From assembly GCA_018398585.1 (NCBI GenBank), contig JAGTTD010000020.1, forward strand, positions 22,974,350-23,038,349: a stretch of 64,000 bases of DNA. Direction: 5' to 3'. The position numbers and the translations under genes were made by a program. Within the stretch, counting starts at the first letter, position 1; every line of letters begins with the position of its first letter. The notes beneath the pieces were generated by a model. It was not told the DNA's origin. It made no database searches and saw only the letters and a list, made by a program, of their open reading frames with translations. Below, one piece after another: positions 46,078 to 57,798 of this stretch. The stretch comes from Simmondsia chinensis (taxonomy: Eukaryota; Streptophyta; Magnoliopsida; Caryophyllales; Simmondsiaceae).

Positions 46078-47142
46078 TTATGGCCTGATTTTAAAATACA
46101 ATTTATATTTACCCTTGAACATAATATTTGCATCATGTGCCACTCAAAATAAAATAAAATAACCCTGATACAACATATATTCTGTTGTCTACTTGATCTA
46201 TAATACTTGAACAATACTTGACTAAATTAATAATTGTCATAGTTAGGTCATATAAAGACCAATAATTCAACATAAACTTTTAAAATAATTTATGTTACGA
46301 AACGCAACTAAACAACAAAAATTCAACAAAAAAATAAATAACAAACACACAAATTTACGCTGTTCGGCCAAAATTTTCTACATCTACGGAGTTGCAGGAA
46401 GAATTATTATTATTTTAAAATTGTTATAGAGAGGTTTTTTCAATTCCCTTTGCACTCTCAAAACCCAAGAACCGGGTATAAATAGACACACTACATAAAA
46501 CCCTAGTTTTTCAACTAAGATCTCTAAAATGGGCTTGGACCTCAACCTCGGCTCAAACCAAGGTCCAAAAAATCTCCACGCCATCAAACTTGATCCATAA
46601 CAGTATAAAATCAGACTCTACACAAATAACTCAATAATTAATTCCGGAAAAAACCCTAGAGCATTGTAGGTAGGTCAAGCAGAAAAAAGTTGACTTGGCT
46701 TGCAAGAGAAATTAAATTCCAAGTACCCACGAGCCACATTTTAAGTCAGCTACTCTATTGCTAGTCTGAAAAAATAAATAAATAAATAAATTCTATTGCT
46801 AGTGGATAGCTTCAACTAACTTCATTTCACATATATAAAATAAAGTTTATTTTTTTCAATTAAAAAAAATCACAATTATCTCCCGTCGCCCCGCTTTTTC
46901 TCTCTCTTTCAATATCTCTTTCTCTTTCGCCAGTATCCTTTCATTGGCAGGCGGGCAGCCGCAACGAAGTGAAGGGATATTAGGAGACAAGAAAAGAGCG
47001 TTGAAAGAGAGACAAAGGAAGGGGGCGGTGGGCAGGAGGGTGGATAGGCTGTAGCAGCAGGTGGGGCGGTAAGAGAAAGAGAGAAAGGAAGGATTCGGGA
47101 AGGCGGGGATTATTTTTATTATTTTTTGGGACCCCATAGAAA
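46078..47142. other. No gene; probable old LTR piece at 46310-46560
   Basis: acacaaatttacgctgttcgg and the following tctacatctacggagttg resemble the R/U5 region of plant copia LTRs on the minus strand; a cousin of this motif is in the LTR at 45415-45460. The remainder is AT-rich. A short (cagggg)n repeat sits at 46013-46034, outside the gap. Confidence 0.45.
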
Positions 47143-47575
47143 GCGGGGTCAATCTTGATAGTCCATTGCAATGAACGGCCAAGATTCACCCCTCTCATTC
47201 TCTCATAAAAATTATATGTATATGTGTGTGTGTTTGTATATATATATGTTAGTGTTCTTATGAGAGAGTGAGAGTATGAGAGGGGCAAATCATGACCCTC
47301 TATTATAATGAACGGCCAAGTTTTGTTGAACATTTAAAAAAAAAAAAAATTTTACGGTCCATATCCCTTCATATGGCAAAAAGAAAAAAGGGGCATGGGA
47401 GAGAAATTTTTTTTTTTTTCAATACTCAATAAATCTTAACTGTAAATTGTTATTTTTTTAATGTTTAATAAATCTTGGCCGTCCATTACAATGGAGAACC
47501 AGGATTCGCCCCTCTCACACTTTCACCCTCTTAGAAGAACATCACATATACACACTCACATATATATATATGTAC
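47143..47575. repeat. Cluster of three alternating inverted repeats
   Basis: A motif containing gaacggccaagatt and cccctctca occurs at about 47155-47230 in one orientation, at 47245-47335 in the other, and at 47460-47572 in the first again, each followed by a tatata tract. Neighbours are inverse complements over 80-100 bp, so long hairpins are possible. Confidence 0.65.
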
Positions 47576-48009
47576 ATGGATTTTCACGGTTCAATTTGAA
47601 ACAGTAATTTCATATCAGTCACTCTAATTGTTTAGACATGGCTTAAATCGGATTATCAAGTTCACGGATCTTTAGGTGTTATCTACACCTTAAATTTACA
47701 ATTTTCATAAATTGTAAATGAAGGTCACGTGATTGTATCCTGTAGCTTTTCTATATTGGAAAACTATTAATGATTTCCCACTTCTAAATATGTTTTAAAA
47801 AAAAAAAAAAAAAAAACTCGAGATGAAAAGCAAATTGGAAATAGGAAATGAAAAATATTTTCTATTTCTAAACCTTCCGTAGAACTTCTCATCTCGAAGT
47901 GGTAGTTTTAACGGCTACACCAATTTGAACGGCTCATATATATGACATTTTTTGGCATATCATCTTGTTATTATGAAAGCAAATTTTAATAAGAATGTTA
48001 TTAATTTTT
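47576..48009. other. No gene seen
   Basis: AT-rich sequence with an A run near 47797-47816. Confidence 0.6.
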
Positions 48010-48105
48010 TTTTTGATAAATTGCAACAAAATCGCAAAACAAGCCAGCCACTCGCTAGGCGAGGCCGAAGTCTGACCGCAACAGCACGGGGACCAAAATG
48101 TGTAT
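48010..48105 (-). mobile_element. Extremely truncated LINE 3' tail
   Basis: The minus strand reads ggtccccgtgctgttgcgg ... cctcgcctagcgagtggctg ... tttgttgcaatttatc plus A-run. It is the last 95 bp of the tail seen at 1500-1567 and 54523-54610. Confidence 0.75.
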
Positions 48106-48189
48106 TGGTAAATATGTAAAACATTTTTTGATATATGTATAAGATATGTATGAGATAGTCCCGGTATGTGTTTAAGTGTTTAAAACATA

Positions 48190-48366
48190 TGAGGGGTGTG
48201 TGTCGACACATAGGCCATGTGTGTCGACACACAATCCAACAGTACCCCTGGGAAATAGGTGTGTGGCAACACACAGCCTTACAGAAGCGCATTGAGCGCT
48301 GTTTCAACATACAATCTTGCATTGAGATGTGTGTCGACATACAGCTCCTGTGTGTCGACACACAGG
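48190..48366. repeat. Cluster of tgtgtcgacaca palindromes
   Basis: tgtgtcgacaca and close variants (gtgtggcaacacac, gtgtcgacatac) occur five times in 170 bp at roughly 20-70 bp spacing. Each is a near-perfect 12-16 bp palindrome. Confidence 0.75.
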
Positions 48367-48839
48367 TCAGAATTTCTGACAATTTCACGCGGTTTTTCGG
48401 TAATCAGTGTGACTCTTTTTCTATATTTTGAAGGGACAAATCTTCTCATTATTTACATAAATATTACCCAGATCCCATCTTGAAAGAATGATCTAAAAAA
48501 GAACAAGAGAATCTCAAGGAAAAGGTTTTGAAGAACAACTACAAGTGTTCTTATGTTCTTGTGTGAAATCTAAGTGTTTGGTTTGTTAATCTTAATCAAT
48601 CTCTCTACATCTTTGTCAATCTCTCCCTTTACACATCTTCAATCCATATTTGGTTGTTGTTGTATCCCCAAAGATATTTCGTACACCAAAATAAGCCTTA
48701 AGGAGAGTGATTACATAGCCTCAACATCTGAGATCTTATGGTTACCCGTTTGCAATGATTTTGCAAGTATTTGTGAGATTTACACTAACAATTCATATTA
48801 ATATAAAATGGCTTTATCTGAAAACAATTTGTAGCGGAT
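48367..48839. other. Unassigned, possibly LTR leader
   Basis: Reads like a transcribed LTR leader (gagaatctcaagg, aagtgttcttatgttcttgtg, then T-rich sequence), but no matching second LTR or primer site was found. Confidence 0.35.
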
Positions 48840-49715
48840 GGTAATATTATTATTTGGCAACCGAACTAGGGGTACGTCGTGGTTTATTCGGCTAGGAAGC
48901 CGAGCTCTAGGTAGCGCCTAAATCATACTTGTAGGAATCTTCTCTTTGGCCTATTGTTGATGACATTCAAACGAGGCAACATGATCTCAGTTGTGCTTTC
49001 TCATTTAAATCATTTTACAAGGCTTCAATTCTGGCATCTAGTACTTGTACCAGAAATCAGGTATACGAGAACTATATGCGGCTCTATTCCTCCCAGAATA
49101 GAATTATTGGTTTGGCTGGCTCTTTTTGAGGGATTAAATGCAAAAGAGAGATTAGTGAGGATCGAGATACTTGGCACTAACCAGCTTCTTTGTTTCTGTT
49201 GCGCTAAGAGTAGTGAATCATTTAGGCGTCTATTTCTTACTTGCAGGGAATCGTGGAGCCTTTAGACTACCATTATGAGATGGTGGGAGATCACTTTCAG
49301 TATACTGAACAATCTCGTAGATCTATTCCAGTGGTGGCAATTCCACTACCTCAAAGGCTCAATAAGGAAATTATGGCTTGTGATTTATATTGTTGTTATC
49401 AACTCAATTTGGGAACGAAATTGAAGCTCATAATTGCATGGTTGCAAACCCTAGTTGGATGTCGAGATATTTCTATCCACCATTGCTTGGAAGGATTAAT
49501 TTATGCAGTTATTTCCATATCCAGTGCAGCTGAACTTCCTAAACATCAATAGAGAAAGCCACACCGTTGCAGCACATCCTATAAAACCGGGTGTTGTTAC
49601 CTAGCTTTGATCATGTTGCGGACCACACCGACTAGATGTTTCTTGATTCTTTTGCTTCTCGAACTCAATGTACCACTTCGAGGATCCTTCGTCTTACTTA
49701 TAAAAAAAAAAAACA
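48840..49715 (+). mobile_element. LINE 3' end with RT-associated zinc finger
   Basis: Frame 48954-49265 contains SIPPRIELLVWLALFEGLNAKERLVR, LCFCCAKSSESFRRLFLTCR: the zinc-binding domain at the C-terminus of plant L1 reverse transcriptase (C-CC...LF..C). Further sequence (SLWTTIMRWW) continues in another frame, and the element ends cttacttat plus A12 at 49704-49715. This is the only LINE copy in the window that shows ORF2-derived L1 sequence. Confidence 0.8.
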
Positions 49716-49934
49716 AGCGATAATATTAACTTTTTAAAATAAAACTCAATTTACTAAGAAAAATTATAAAATTTTGTCTGATTTCCAACAATACTAGAAC
49801 ACCCAAAACCATGACGACCTGTTTGTTATTGTTTTTCACTTTGCAATTTTTTGATTTTGAAAATGAACTTTTTATCTTGTATTTTCATTTTCCACTTAAA
49901 TTAAAAAAAAAAAAGGATTAGTACTTTACCCAAA

Positions 49935-50490
49935 GTGTTAATTTAGTCCCTTTATTTTTAATTATATCAATTTAGTCCATGTACAAGTCAAATTGTGTCA
50001 ATTTAGTCCTATAGTTGAAATTGAAGTTAAGTTAACGATATAATTTTTAACGATGTGATTTTGTAAAATGCAAATGACCTGATATAAACTCATTCACTAA
50101 GTCAATATAAGCTCAGTAGTCCTGATTGAAGGGTGAGAGCTATGCTTGATTGAAAGGTGTCCTGATTGCCCCTTTGTCCTGTTTAGAGTGCCCTGAGTTC
50201 GAGTTCGAGTCATGAGTCCTTTGACCGGTTTGTCTTGTTTAGTTTTTTCTTAGCCCTGTTTGTTTTGCTGGTGTTTTTTTGGGCCCCGTCTTTGAGCGGG
50301 TGTTCTCAGGGCTCGCTTGTTCGAGCGCCTGTTTTGTATTGCGACCTCGTCGCTAATTATCGAAAAAAAATGCTCAATAGTCACCGGAGTATTAATAATT
50401 TTGTTAACAACTTGACGCAAATTTTACTCCAGGTATTAAATTGACACAAAATAAATAGTACAGGAACTAAATTGATACAATTAAAAGTGT
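49935..50490. repeat. Dispersed repeat copy interrupted by a LINE tail
   Basis: Shares gtcaatttagtcc, aactaaattgatacaattaaaa and related phrases with 1-175 and the 259-bp unit. The LINE tail at 50122-50371 splits it. Confidence 0.6.
50122..50371 (+). mobile_element. LINE 3' tail with target duplication
   Basis: 250 bp ending aattatcg plus A8, with the tail signature cgctaattatcg also seen at 41380. An 11-bp target duplication with one mismatch flanks it: gctcagtagtc (50111-50121) and gctcaatagtc (50372-50382). Confidence 0.8.
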
Positions 50491-52841
50491 TAAAAAAATT
50501 CCACAAATCGAACACAAGCAAAAGCAAAACCAAAACTCACAAATCCCCAGCTCTCTCTCTCTTTTTCCTCTGCACACTAACCATCAAAATTAACCTCTTT
50601 TATAATCAAGTTACCTAATCTTAATTACAATCTGATTAGATAACTTAATCTTATTCAAATCTCACCTAAATCAAATCCTAATCAAATCATATCAAAACAA
50701 TATTAATTTGGAGATAAATAATATCCTAACAAATCTCTCCTTATCTCAAATTAATATTTTCAAATAATGCCTTTTTTTTTTAATTTTGTCTAAACAAAAT
50801 AAAATATGACTAAATAATAAAATATAGGTTGGACCCAACAAAAAGCATAGGGACTAAATTAATACTTTGGATAAAGTACATGGACTTTCCGTATTAATAA
50901 CCCAAAATCGGAAAATAAGAATATCAAACCGAAAGAAAAATTTTAATAAAGTTCTAGTTGTTATCAACCTCCCGATTCCTTGCCCCCATGAACCGTGCAT
51001 TTTGGGGACTTGTTAGTGGTCATTGATTAAAAGCGGAATAAATACATCCGAACTCTAATAAAATCTACAAAGAAGAAATTAAAGACACCGAAATAAATAT
51101 AGAACTATATCAAACAGGCCATATAATATCTGGGACAACAAAAAAAAAAAAAAAAAAAAAAAAAAAAACAAGCCATTTAATATTTGCATTCAATTTGATA
51201 GAGGCTGCCCATTCTCAAATAATTTAAGAATATGAATAAAAAAAAAAAATTTAAAAAAAGCATTGAAATTAACTATTTCAAAAGTTTAATCTAAAATATC
51301 CGACCTAACTGTCTGCAATGCTATTCTACGTTCGTTGCTGAAACGGAAGAAACTATTTTTCGAAATGTAAAGCATAGAGAAGTACTATCGGTCAAACTAG
51401 ATCGATAGCCAGTAGGAAGGCAAAAGACGTTGGCACCAGCTGCCACTCAGATTGGGTCGGGTCAAAATTGGATTGGTTCAAGCTAGGGTTGGGTTATCCC
51501 CAGATTGGGGTCAATCTCGGGTCGGGTCAGTCTCGGGTTAGGTCAACATTAGGTCAGGTGGACCTCGAGTCGGGTCATTGTTGTGTCGGGTCGGATTTCA
51601 GGTTGATCCATTAGGTTATCTTGATAATATATTTATTCAACCTTAAAAATAACAACTGAAACTACAAAATTGAACAATATGACTATAATTAACATATTCT
51701 TTCAATTTTATGGTTGATTGGATTTCTATTTGGATCATTTCTTCTTACAAGACGGGCCTGGTTTGGGCCTTGGCTCATCACATATGGGATCAAATTTGGG
51801 TTGAGTCTTATTCGGGTCGAGTCCTTTCGTATTTCGGGTCAGCTCGAGTCAAATCAAGTTCAAGTAGGATCAAATTCGGGTCTGTTCATTTTCGGCTCCC
51901 AGTAATTTAAAATTTTCAGGTTAGGGTCGGGTCAAGTTGGGTAGCGGGTCAAATGAGGCGAGTCATCGGGTTAGGTTACAATTTGCCAGCTTTATCGTCA
52001 ACATCTGAAGACTTATAAATGATTTTATATTCCAATACCTCTCCTCATGCAAATATTCTGTGAGTTAGAGGTTTTGTTTGTTTAGGGGGAAAATTAGATT
52101 TTAGAAGTTAATTTTCCCTTTTTCATTGTTTGACGTGCATTCTTTAACGGAATACATTTTTCGAGGGGAAAGGTTTTCCCTCAAAGTTGGAAAATGACTT
52201 CCCTTATAAAATGGGAGAAGTCATTATTCCAATGCCTCGAGGTATTCATTAGTCCGAGTTTGAATCAGATCGAATTCATGTTGGCTATAAAAAAGCATCA
52301 GATGATTCGTGGGAGAAAGATTATCTGTCAGAAAGATCGAAAATGACTTTTGAGAGTTTGCTTTTTATCTAGAACATTTGTATGGATTTTAATATTATCT
52401 GTTAGAAAGATTATCATAATTCACTCTTAAGTCCATGACTTATCACCACCCATTCACCATGACAATGATCAACAACTACTACCATAAGTTGCCTGCACGA
52501 CAGTGCACTCCAACCAAGGCCGGACACCCCAAGCAATCAAAGGAACCGAGGGCCCCATGTTTTTAGGTTTACAGCATTAACTTTTAATAATAAATATAAA
52601 TTTACGATTAAAACTCTTATAATTTGTTGTATATGAAGTGCCTTATTTAAAATTTTCGTTTGAGGCCCCGAAAAGGTTAGAATCAGCCTTGACTCCGACC
52701 ACCCACTATTATAGCTAGCTATCAACATGATCCACTTCATTACTATAGTTGACCACCACTACCACCTATTATTATATTATTGATTGATTAACCAAACAGC
52801 TCACAGTAACAAAATATAGGTCTTAAAATGAACAAGTTTTA
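50491..52841. other. No gene; GGGTCGGGTCA-rich repeat inside
   Basis: The stretch 51440-51960 is full of gggtcgggtca / ctcgggt motifs, a dispersed repeat also hinted at 8680-8880 and 27470-27680. A run of about 29 A lies at 51140-51168. The rest is AT-rich and unassigned. Confidence 0.55.
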
Positions 52842-54130
52842 TTTTTTTTGATAAATATTAGCATAGCTATACTACAAACAGGCAACTCGAAAAGATGAGC
52901 CCTTAGCCACCCCGTAAACGGAAGTGGGTATAAAAAAGAGACCAGATCAAACAGAAAACAAACAGGCACCAAAAGCAAAACACCCAAACATAACACAGCA
53001 GACACCAAGCACAGGCCAGACAAGACGTGCAAGAACAAGCTCAGACATGGATCCCAAATGAAGAAAAACCAGACGAATAACACGGAAAACAGGAGCAGGA
53101 CTGAAGCCTCAACTACAAACTCATCCACCTTATTTAACAAGCAAGTCCGCCACCATAGGTGAGTCGAAACCATCAAAATTCAAACCTACTATTTTTCCCC
53201 TCTCTATTACCCACGCCGCTTGCATGATCATCCCGTCATACTCCGCTTCCAAGATCTTATCGTTCCAATTCCCCCCATTCTGTTTTTTCTTCTTCTCGGC
53301 TGTCTTCGACGATTTTCCCCATTTCGCCTCATTCCCCTTTTTCCACTTGCTTGAAGTCTTGGTCATTTTCGGCGTGCTGTTCCTAGGCGACATATCTTTC
53401 AGAAATTCCTGAAGATCCCGCATTTGATTCTCTTTTTCCTAGTGCTTCAACGCTTTCCTTTCCCTTTTTGTCCTCGCTCCTTTTTCTTTTCTCATCCCAA
53501 CTCCATTGGGTCTATTCATACAAGTCTCTGGCCTGCTCAAAGCAAAGGACTCAAAACCTGGAGGAAACGTAAGCCCAGAGGACCCAGAATCATCTTTACT
53601 GGCGCGGTCTTGAGTTACATTCTCAAGATGCGATAACTGAGCATGAGGCTGAACTGAACTAGCTATGTCACTCTCCACCCACTGGAGCAAAGGAGGCAGA
53701 TGTTGGTTTCCATGCACTTCCTAAACTGGAATATGATCACCACGCTGTAGAGATAGATGGGGAAGAGAAGCATGTGGCCAATTACATTCCACATACCACC
53801 TACCGACATCATCCTCAACCCAAGGAAGTAAACGAGGAGGATGGGCCATAGGCTGAAGAAGGCAAGGCTGCAATGTGTCGTACGGGTCAGAGCATTTCAA
53901 TGCCCAACTACTAATGATCTGACCATTGAGATGGAAGGAAACCTGACCTAACGGCTGCCAAGTAACATCCCGTCCTTCATTCGCAAGCCATGGGATAAGA
54001 GTTCCAGGCTCCTCACACACACTCGAGAAATCCGTAATCTGCTCTAAAGAGGGTAGAACCTGCGATGTATGCTAAGCTACAGTGTTACGCTGGCTTTCAG
54101 GAGAAGATTGTGTCGAAAAGAATGCCTGCA
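52842..54130 (-). mobile_element. ORF1-only LINE, long copy
   Basis: On the minus strand, three consecutive ORF1 pieces (53721-54020, 53439-53717 and 53130-53423) carry LPWVEDD, GLTFPPGFES, a basic RKEKGARTKRERKA block, LQEFLKDMSPR and the end [27 protein letters not shown]. Stops separate the pieces. A tail of about 288 bp follows and ends tatttatc plus A8 at 52842-52850. No endonuclease or RT is present. The 5' end near 54130 is truncated. Confidence 0.8.
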
Positions 54131-54522
54131 TGAATATGAACAGATCTTATTGAAACAAATAAACTAAAACAAGACGAGTTAAAAACTAATGAATCAAACA
54201 CACTCGCAACTATCTAAAAAAATGATTGGGAAAAAAAATATATACAAATTGGAATCCATGCTTAGCTGTTGATGAACACACATATTCATGCGCATGACCG
54301 AGAAATAAACGTGTGGGACACTGGCAACTGGGTGACATTCAATGTTGCTGACGTTATCTTATATAATATGAACTTTTATTTTGGATAAGATATTACAAAT
54401 ATAACTATAAATGAGTCGAGTTGAGATCAGCATCTTCTTATTGAAACTCAGCTCAGTATTAGTGTTGTTAATAGATCGATATGAATATTATTAGCTGTCT
54501 TATAATAAAATTAGTAGTTGTT
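54131..54522. other. No gene seen
   Basis: AT-rich sequence between two LINE copies. Confidence 0.6.
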
Positions 54523-54985
54523 TTTTTCGATAAATTGCGACAAAGTCGCTAAACAAGTCGGCCACTCGCTAGGCGAGGCTTGAGTCCACCCGCAACAAAA
54601 CGGGGACCAAAAATAGCTAACACAAAACAAGAAAACATGATCAAAACGCTATTCTCAAAATACGACACAGCAACCACCAACCACAGGACCAGAAAAGACA
54701 CGAGGACAAGAAACAACAGCGGCCACAGGTCCATGACACACAGGGAACCTAGATGAAGAAGAGCCAGAAGGCCAGCACAAGAACCAGGAAAGGGACTGAA
54801 GCAACGACTCAAACACTTAACCCAAATCATTGCGCGAGAATGTCAGCCATCATAGCCAGGTCGAAACCATCAAAGTTGAGACCCACCTTTTCTCCTATCT
54901 CTATTACCCGCTTCGCTTTCAAGAAGAGATAAGAGGTTCCTGTAGAGAATGTGGTCAGAAGTCTATAATAAAGTCCGACCACAAC
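54523..54985 (-). mobile_element. ORF1-only LINE fragment
   Basis: The minus strand begins in the ORF1 end ([17 protein letters not shown]...ILAQ, stop at 54829-54827), continues with a 300-bp tail and ends gcaatttatcg plus A-run at 54523. The closest copy is at 1150-1570. The 93-codon frame across the tail (54549-54830) is hydrophobic by composition and not a gene. Confidence 0.8.
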
Positions 54986-55014
54986 GACCGGGATTAGTTC
55001 AGCTGGACTTGTTA

Positions 55015-55330
55015 GTTAATTAAGCCAATTTGAGCTCGTTATCGAGCTCATAATCAAGCCAAATCTACTATCGAGTCAAGCTGGTTACTAAGCCAATCTA
55101 TTTGAGTAACTGTCGAGCAATTATCGATCCTTTTTTGAGCAAATAATGATTATTAATGAGCTTTTATCGAACCCTTATAAAACCCTTAACAAGCTCCTAG
55201 CGACAATTTATCAAATTATTCGCTCATATTAATGAGTGGAGTAAACCCATGTGAACTCGACTCATCAAACTTATCAATGTTGTTAACAACAAACAACCAA
55301 TTTCGAACACTAGTAGTTAATTTATCAAAT
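55015..55330. repeat. Repeat rich in tcgagc motifs
   Basis: Related to 42780-43340: gagctcgttatcgagctc, ttatcgaaccc, aatgagctttt. Termini not resolved. Confidence 0.45.
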
Positions 55331-57798
55331 ATTTGATTCATTTACGCTCTTAATTACAATTTTCTCTAATGGTATGTTAGTATCATTCGTTTATATCTTT
55401 TGTTTTCTAGAAACTTGAAAAACTATATCATGAAAATGATTTTTTTCTAGTTTTTGATTAATTGTTTTCAATCTGTTTTTAGTTTGAACGAAAATTGAAA
55501 CAGAAAATCAAAAGTAAAAAAGATCTAATTTCACGACAGTTTTTAATTTTCGAAAAAATTCAAAAACTGGAAACAGAACTTGTCCCAAGGAAAAGAAGAT
55601 TTTTGAGCTTTGAATTCGAGACATAGCCAGAAAGCCAGATGGGCTACTCACGAAAGATTTAAAGCTCAAAGCAAATAATTCGAAATGGCTCGACAGGTAC
55701 AGGATGGATACAACATTATATCAATACCTGACATATACCTGCAGCGAATTTTCACAAATACCCTACCCGTACTCATCACCTATCTCTTTTGCAGCCTCCC
55801 TTCCAAAATAGGACCGATATCTATAGATAACGGGTTTTACCTGTCGATTGTCATCTCTTATCAGAGGTAATATTCCAATTAGAATCTCATATTGGACCAA
55901 ACCAATTTCTGGCCCAATTTGATCCTAGGCCCAGCCAACAATTCAGATTTTTTTATTTTTTTTTTTGGTGTTAATTTTTATATTTTTAAGAAAAAATGTA
56001 ATTAAAATATACAAAAAGTGTACTTTTATTTTTTAAGAGTTTAAATTGACAAAAGCTAGATTTTAAAAAAAAATTTGTTTTCTATTTTTCTTATATAACT
56101 GAAATTTATGTGCAAAAAATAATGATTTTTTGTATTAAGTAATATTAAAAGTAGTCATTTTTTACTTAATCATCCCAATTTTTTAAGTTTTCAGAGAATA
56201 ACAATCAAAAGTTTAAGTATTTTCAATCAACGAGCTATATTGACGTTATTAGTATTTCATTTAGGTTATACGTATGATTTTGTTTAGGTTATTTATAAAA
56301 TCGGGGAAAACATAACACATGTCGATTTTACCTTAGTTGGTAAAGGATTGTATTGTTAAGGTGACTCTATGTACAGATTGGAATTTGTATATACATAAGT
56401 ATATGGCAGGATTCGAACCTACACATGAAGATCATTTAAATATATATTATTTTATCAAGTGAGCTCATGTCAACATCTGTATTTATCTTCCCTTTTTGTT
56501 AAAAAATATATATATATAATTACACCTGTAGCCTCAATGGAAAACTAACGCTATCAATGTAATTGGTTGATTAAAAATATTTAAATTTCTAAAGGTGGTT
56601 TTCTTAAAAATTAAAAAGTTATGATGATTGATTAAGTGAAAAATGACTACTAAAAAATGATACAAGCTAACCTTAAGTTTATGGGAAAGTTCTATCCCAC
56701 GTGGAAAAAATAGTGAGGGATGGTCTAGTTTAAATATACGTATGCAACTTAACTTCTTGAATTAAGTTAAGAGTAAGAGAATGATGGAGACCACATACGC
56801 ACCGCCCGCCCACCGTGCTCGGGCAAGGGTGTGGGTGTACTTTTCGAAAAACAATTTTTCATAACCCGCATCATAATTTTGCATGCTTATTTACTGCACA
56901 TTTGCTGTTAGAAATCCTCATGACTAGCCATTTATGGCCATTAAGATTATGACAGTTGGGATTCATAGCTAATTAAAAATATAGCTGTTGGGATTCATTG
57001 CAGCCATTTTTTTGATGCCTTACACTGGTATAAATACCCATTCTCTACACCATTTTTACATACCTCATCAGCAAGAACAACAACATATCAATCTTCCCCC
57101 CCTCCCCCCCAATTTCGTCCTATTCTTTTCGCTAGGCAAAGTTCTTAGGCACTCCTACCCGGCAATTAACAAGTGAACATTAAAAGTTGAATCGCGTTAA
57201 TCCCAGAGGATAACCGCCGATAGTACCGTGTGCACCGAAGCAGCGGCAAAATCGTATTTTAGGACGGTGGTCTTTACAACAGCACGGTATCATCATTCTG
57301 TAAGATCTTTCTAATTGCTCTTTCTTTTATCGCTATGCCTGAATATTTGCTATTACTGTAACAATGACAACTTTTAAATATGGTTTATTTGTAAAATAAC
57401 CCCAAACTAATTTCAGAAAAATGAAACTGAAAATAACTTCCCCTATAAAATGAGGAAATCGGTGTTTCAAGTAGTCCAAATTTTGGTTCGAAGCGTGGAT
57501 GTGTGCAACGTCTAAATCCAAATGTAATTGATGGCACGTAGAAGTCATAATATCGGATGAGGACTGGAATAAAGAATGATCTGTGAACTAATACATTATC
57601 ACCGTCAAGCCTCTGGCTAATTTATCACATGACGAAACTATATTGATATTATTCGACCCAATCTTTATTTCGACATTTTAGGCATTGATTGACCTTGTTA
57701 TTTTTCCCTTTTCCACACAGTATGTGTCTCTCGAGTCTCCTGTTGTAAGATGCTAATTTTTGTATCGCGAGTTCCTTCGCTACTTATTGGAAAAAAAG
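55331..57798. other. No gene confirmed; possible promoter at about 57029
   Basis: Mostly AT-rich. At 57025-57110 a ggtataaatacccattctc motif is followed by a CA-rich leader like a plant 5' UTR. The next 200 bp (cagaggataaccgccgata ... cggtatcatcattc|gtaag-like) could be an untranslated exon, but no coding exon follows. A LINE tail ending ttattgg plus A7 lies at 57690-57798. Confidence 0.4.

Noticed and set aside
54549..54830. Hydrophobic 93-codon minus-strand frame; similar ones at 1225-1527 and 52823-53176
   Set aside because: They fall in LINE 3' tails, whose T-rich sequence yields Leu/Phe/Val-rich frames in every copy.
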